From assembly GCF_030067675.1 (NCBI RefSeq), contig NZ_JASJEV010000001.1:62001-126000 (forward strand): a DNA stretch of 64,000 nt, read 5' to 3'. The stretch is from Chelatococcus albus (GTDB lineage: Bacteria > Pseudomonadota > Alphaproteobacteria > Rhizobiales > Beijerinckiaceae). Shown piece by piece: positions 63,160 through 64,000 of the stretch; within the stretch, counting starts at the first letter, position 1, and the number at the start of each line of letters is the position of its first letter. The translations under genes were made by a program, and so were the position numbers. Under the pieces are notes generated by a model. That model did no database searches and was not told the origin of the DNA. It saw only the letters and a program-made list of their open reading frames with translations.

Positions 63160-64000
63160 TCAACCCACCTCGAACCAGGCCGCAAGACCCCCGGTCAGGC
63201 GTTCGAGGATGCTGGAGCCGATCATCCACCGGCCGGGATTGTCCGCGACGAAGGCGATGCGCACCGTCTGGCCGGCCGGCACCGGCACGGTGTCGAGCCA
63301 ATAGGGTTCCCAGCCGTCGTCGAGCGGGTGCAGGAGACGCACGTGGTGGCCGTGCACGTGCAGGGCCTGGGCGAAGAACGTGCGGTTGACGAGCGACAGC
63401 ACCACGGGCGTGCCCGCCTTCACCGCGACGAGTGGCCGCGCCGCCGCATCGGCCCAGGCAACGCCGTTGATGCGCCATACCCGTGCGGCGTCGGGCAGCG
63501 ACGCGGCCGCGGCGGTCGGGTTTGCGGTCTTCGGATCGAGCCCGCCTTCGAGGATGAGGTCCGCGCGTGTCGCCCGCGCGAGGTCGATGGCGTCCGGCAG
63601 GCTGTTGCCGGCGAGCGCGCGCAGCGGCGTGCCGGCAAGCGGAGAGAGTGCGCCCTCCGCCTCGACGACAAGGAGGGGCAGCCCCTGGCCAAGGGCGGCC
63701 AGGATCGTGCCCTTGCCGCCCGCCTCAGGCGGAGCCTCGACGACGAGATCGAGGCGGCCGCCGGGGACGAGCGAGAGACTGCCCCGCGCCGGGGCGAAGG
63801 GGTCGGTCGGCTGGCCGTCCACCGCTACGACCTGCACGCGCAGGCCATCGAAGCGCAAGGTGAAGATGCGGGCGTTAGCCGCGTTCAGGATCCGCAGGCG
63901 CGCGCGGCCACCGGGAGCGAGGGGCAGGACCTCGGGCGCCTGGCGCCCGTTGACAGTGAGCCAGTTGCCGAGCCGGCCGGCGAGAGCGAGCTCGGCCGCA
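63160..64000 (-). CDS. Multicopper-oxidase-superfamily protein, C-terminal part (gene runs off the right edge)
   Basis: The frame is open to the window end (280 residues visible). NARIFTLRFDGLRVQVVAVDGQPT is a cupredoxin domain 2 segment, and QALHVHGHHVRLLHPLD with DTVPVPAGQTVRIAFVADNPGRW is the final cupredoxin domain. The HxH and GH histidines of the T2/T3 copper region are present, but the T1 ligand before them is Gln. The usual HCHxxxHxxxGM block reads GSSILERLTGGL, so the T1 set and two T3 histidines are lost. A laccase-type activity is therefore unlikely; a SufI/FtsP-like structural role is one possibility. The N-terminus is outside the window. Confidence 0.85.
   Translation of the reverse strand, partial: AAELALAGRLGNWLTVNGRQAPEVLPLAPGGRARLRILNAANARIFTLRFDGLRVQVVAVDGQPTDPFAPARGSLSLVPGGRLDLVVEAPPEAGGKGTILAALGQGLPLLVVEAEGALSPLAGTPLRALAGNSLPDAIDLARATRADLILEGGLDPKTANPTAAAASLPDAARVWRINGVAWADAAARPLVAVKAGTPVVLSLVNRTFFAQALHVHGHHVRLLHPLDDGWEPYWLDTVPVPAGQTVRIAFVADNPGRWMIGSSILERLTGGLAAWFEVG

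Overview
The window is chromosomal DNA from a high-GC alphaproteobacterium, most likely of the order Hyphomicrobiales (Rhizobiales). I infer this from gene order and from family-specific traits. These are the block rne / amidase / PBP1A / prfB; the run M48 protease-dsbA-aroQ-accB-accC-aat near a DUF2155 gene and an NDUFA12-type complex I gene; a suf operon with two cysteine desulfurases; tyrS divergent from anmK; and glnB-glnA. I cannot fix the genus from sequence alone. No tRNA, rRNA, CRISPR array or complete insertion sequence was seen.

Layout. 1-5068: the tail of an M20 amidohydrolase, a frameshifted GST-like gene, and a stress cluster (universal stress protein, kinase-like/P-loop fusion, and on the other strand a tandem universal stress protein with a zinc alcohol dehydrogenase). 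5069-9913: an accessory stretch with a 38-nt palindrome, an IS5-type transposase remnant, an HxlR regulator divergent from a GST / NTF2-like / tautomerase operon, and two unrecognised genes in DNA that reads less GC-rich than its surroundings. 9914-24188: B12-dependent ribonucleotide reductase, a complex I accessory subunit, DUF2155, an MFS carrier, then the minus-strand run M48-dsbA-aroQ-accB-accC-aat, and an aminotransferase. 24294-35616: RNase E, cell-wall amidase, PBP1A, release factor 2 with a programmed +1 frameshift, a secreted small protein, an M23 peptidase and a 1-Cys Bcp peroxiredoxin. 35886-42482: a large AsmA-like protein, tyrS, anmK and a small hydrolase. 42577-50800: the Fe-S assembly operon, preceded by two Irr-type (ICE) palindromes. 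50814-56280: a diguanylate cyclase, a DEAD-box helicase, a tiny pilin-like protein and parE. 56281-59485: tandem palindromic repeats, a Tat-exported PhoX phosphatase and a small ORF behind a C9 tract. 59584-64000: glnA, glnB, an NtrC-like dyad, nnrD, and the end of a multicopper-oxidase-like protein that lacks most copper ligands.

How the parts work together. Most of the window is housekeeping: envelope growth and recycling (amidase, PBP1A, M23, AnmK, AsmA, M48/DsbA), translation (TyrS, RF2), RNA decay (RNase E, DEAD helicase), fatty-acid and aromatic precursor supply, nitrogen control (GlnB/GlnA) and Fe-S assembly under probable iron control. The accessory parts are the 5.7-9.9 kb stretch and the repeat-bearing gap upstream of parE. 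I did not find a convincing new defence or biosynthetic system. The best leads are the Irr-box pair, the leaderless-looking mini-ORF coupled to sufS, the copper-ligand-less MCO, the GST/NTF2/tautomerase cassette, and the tandem 152-bp repeat.
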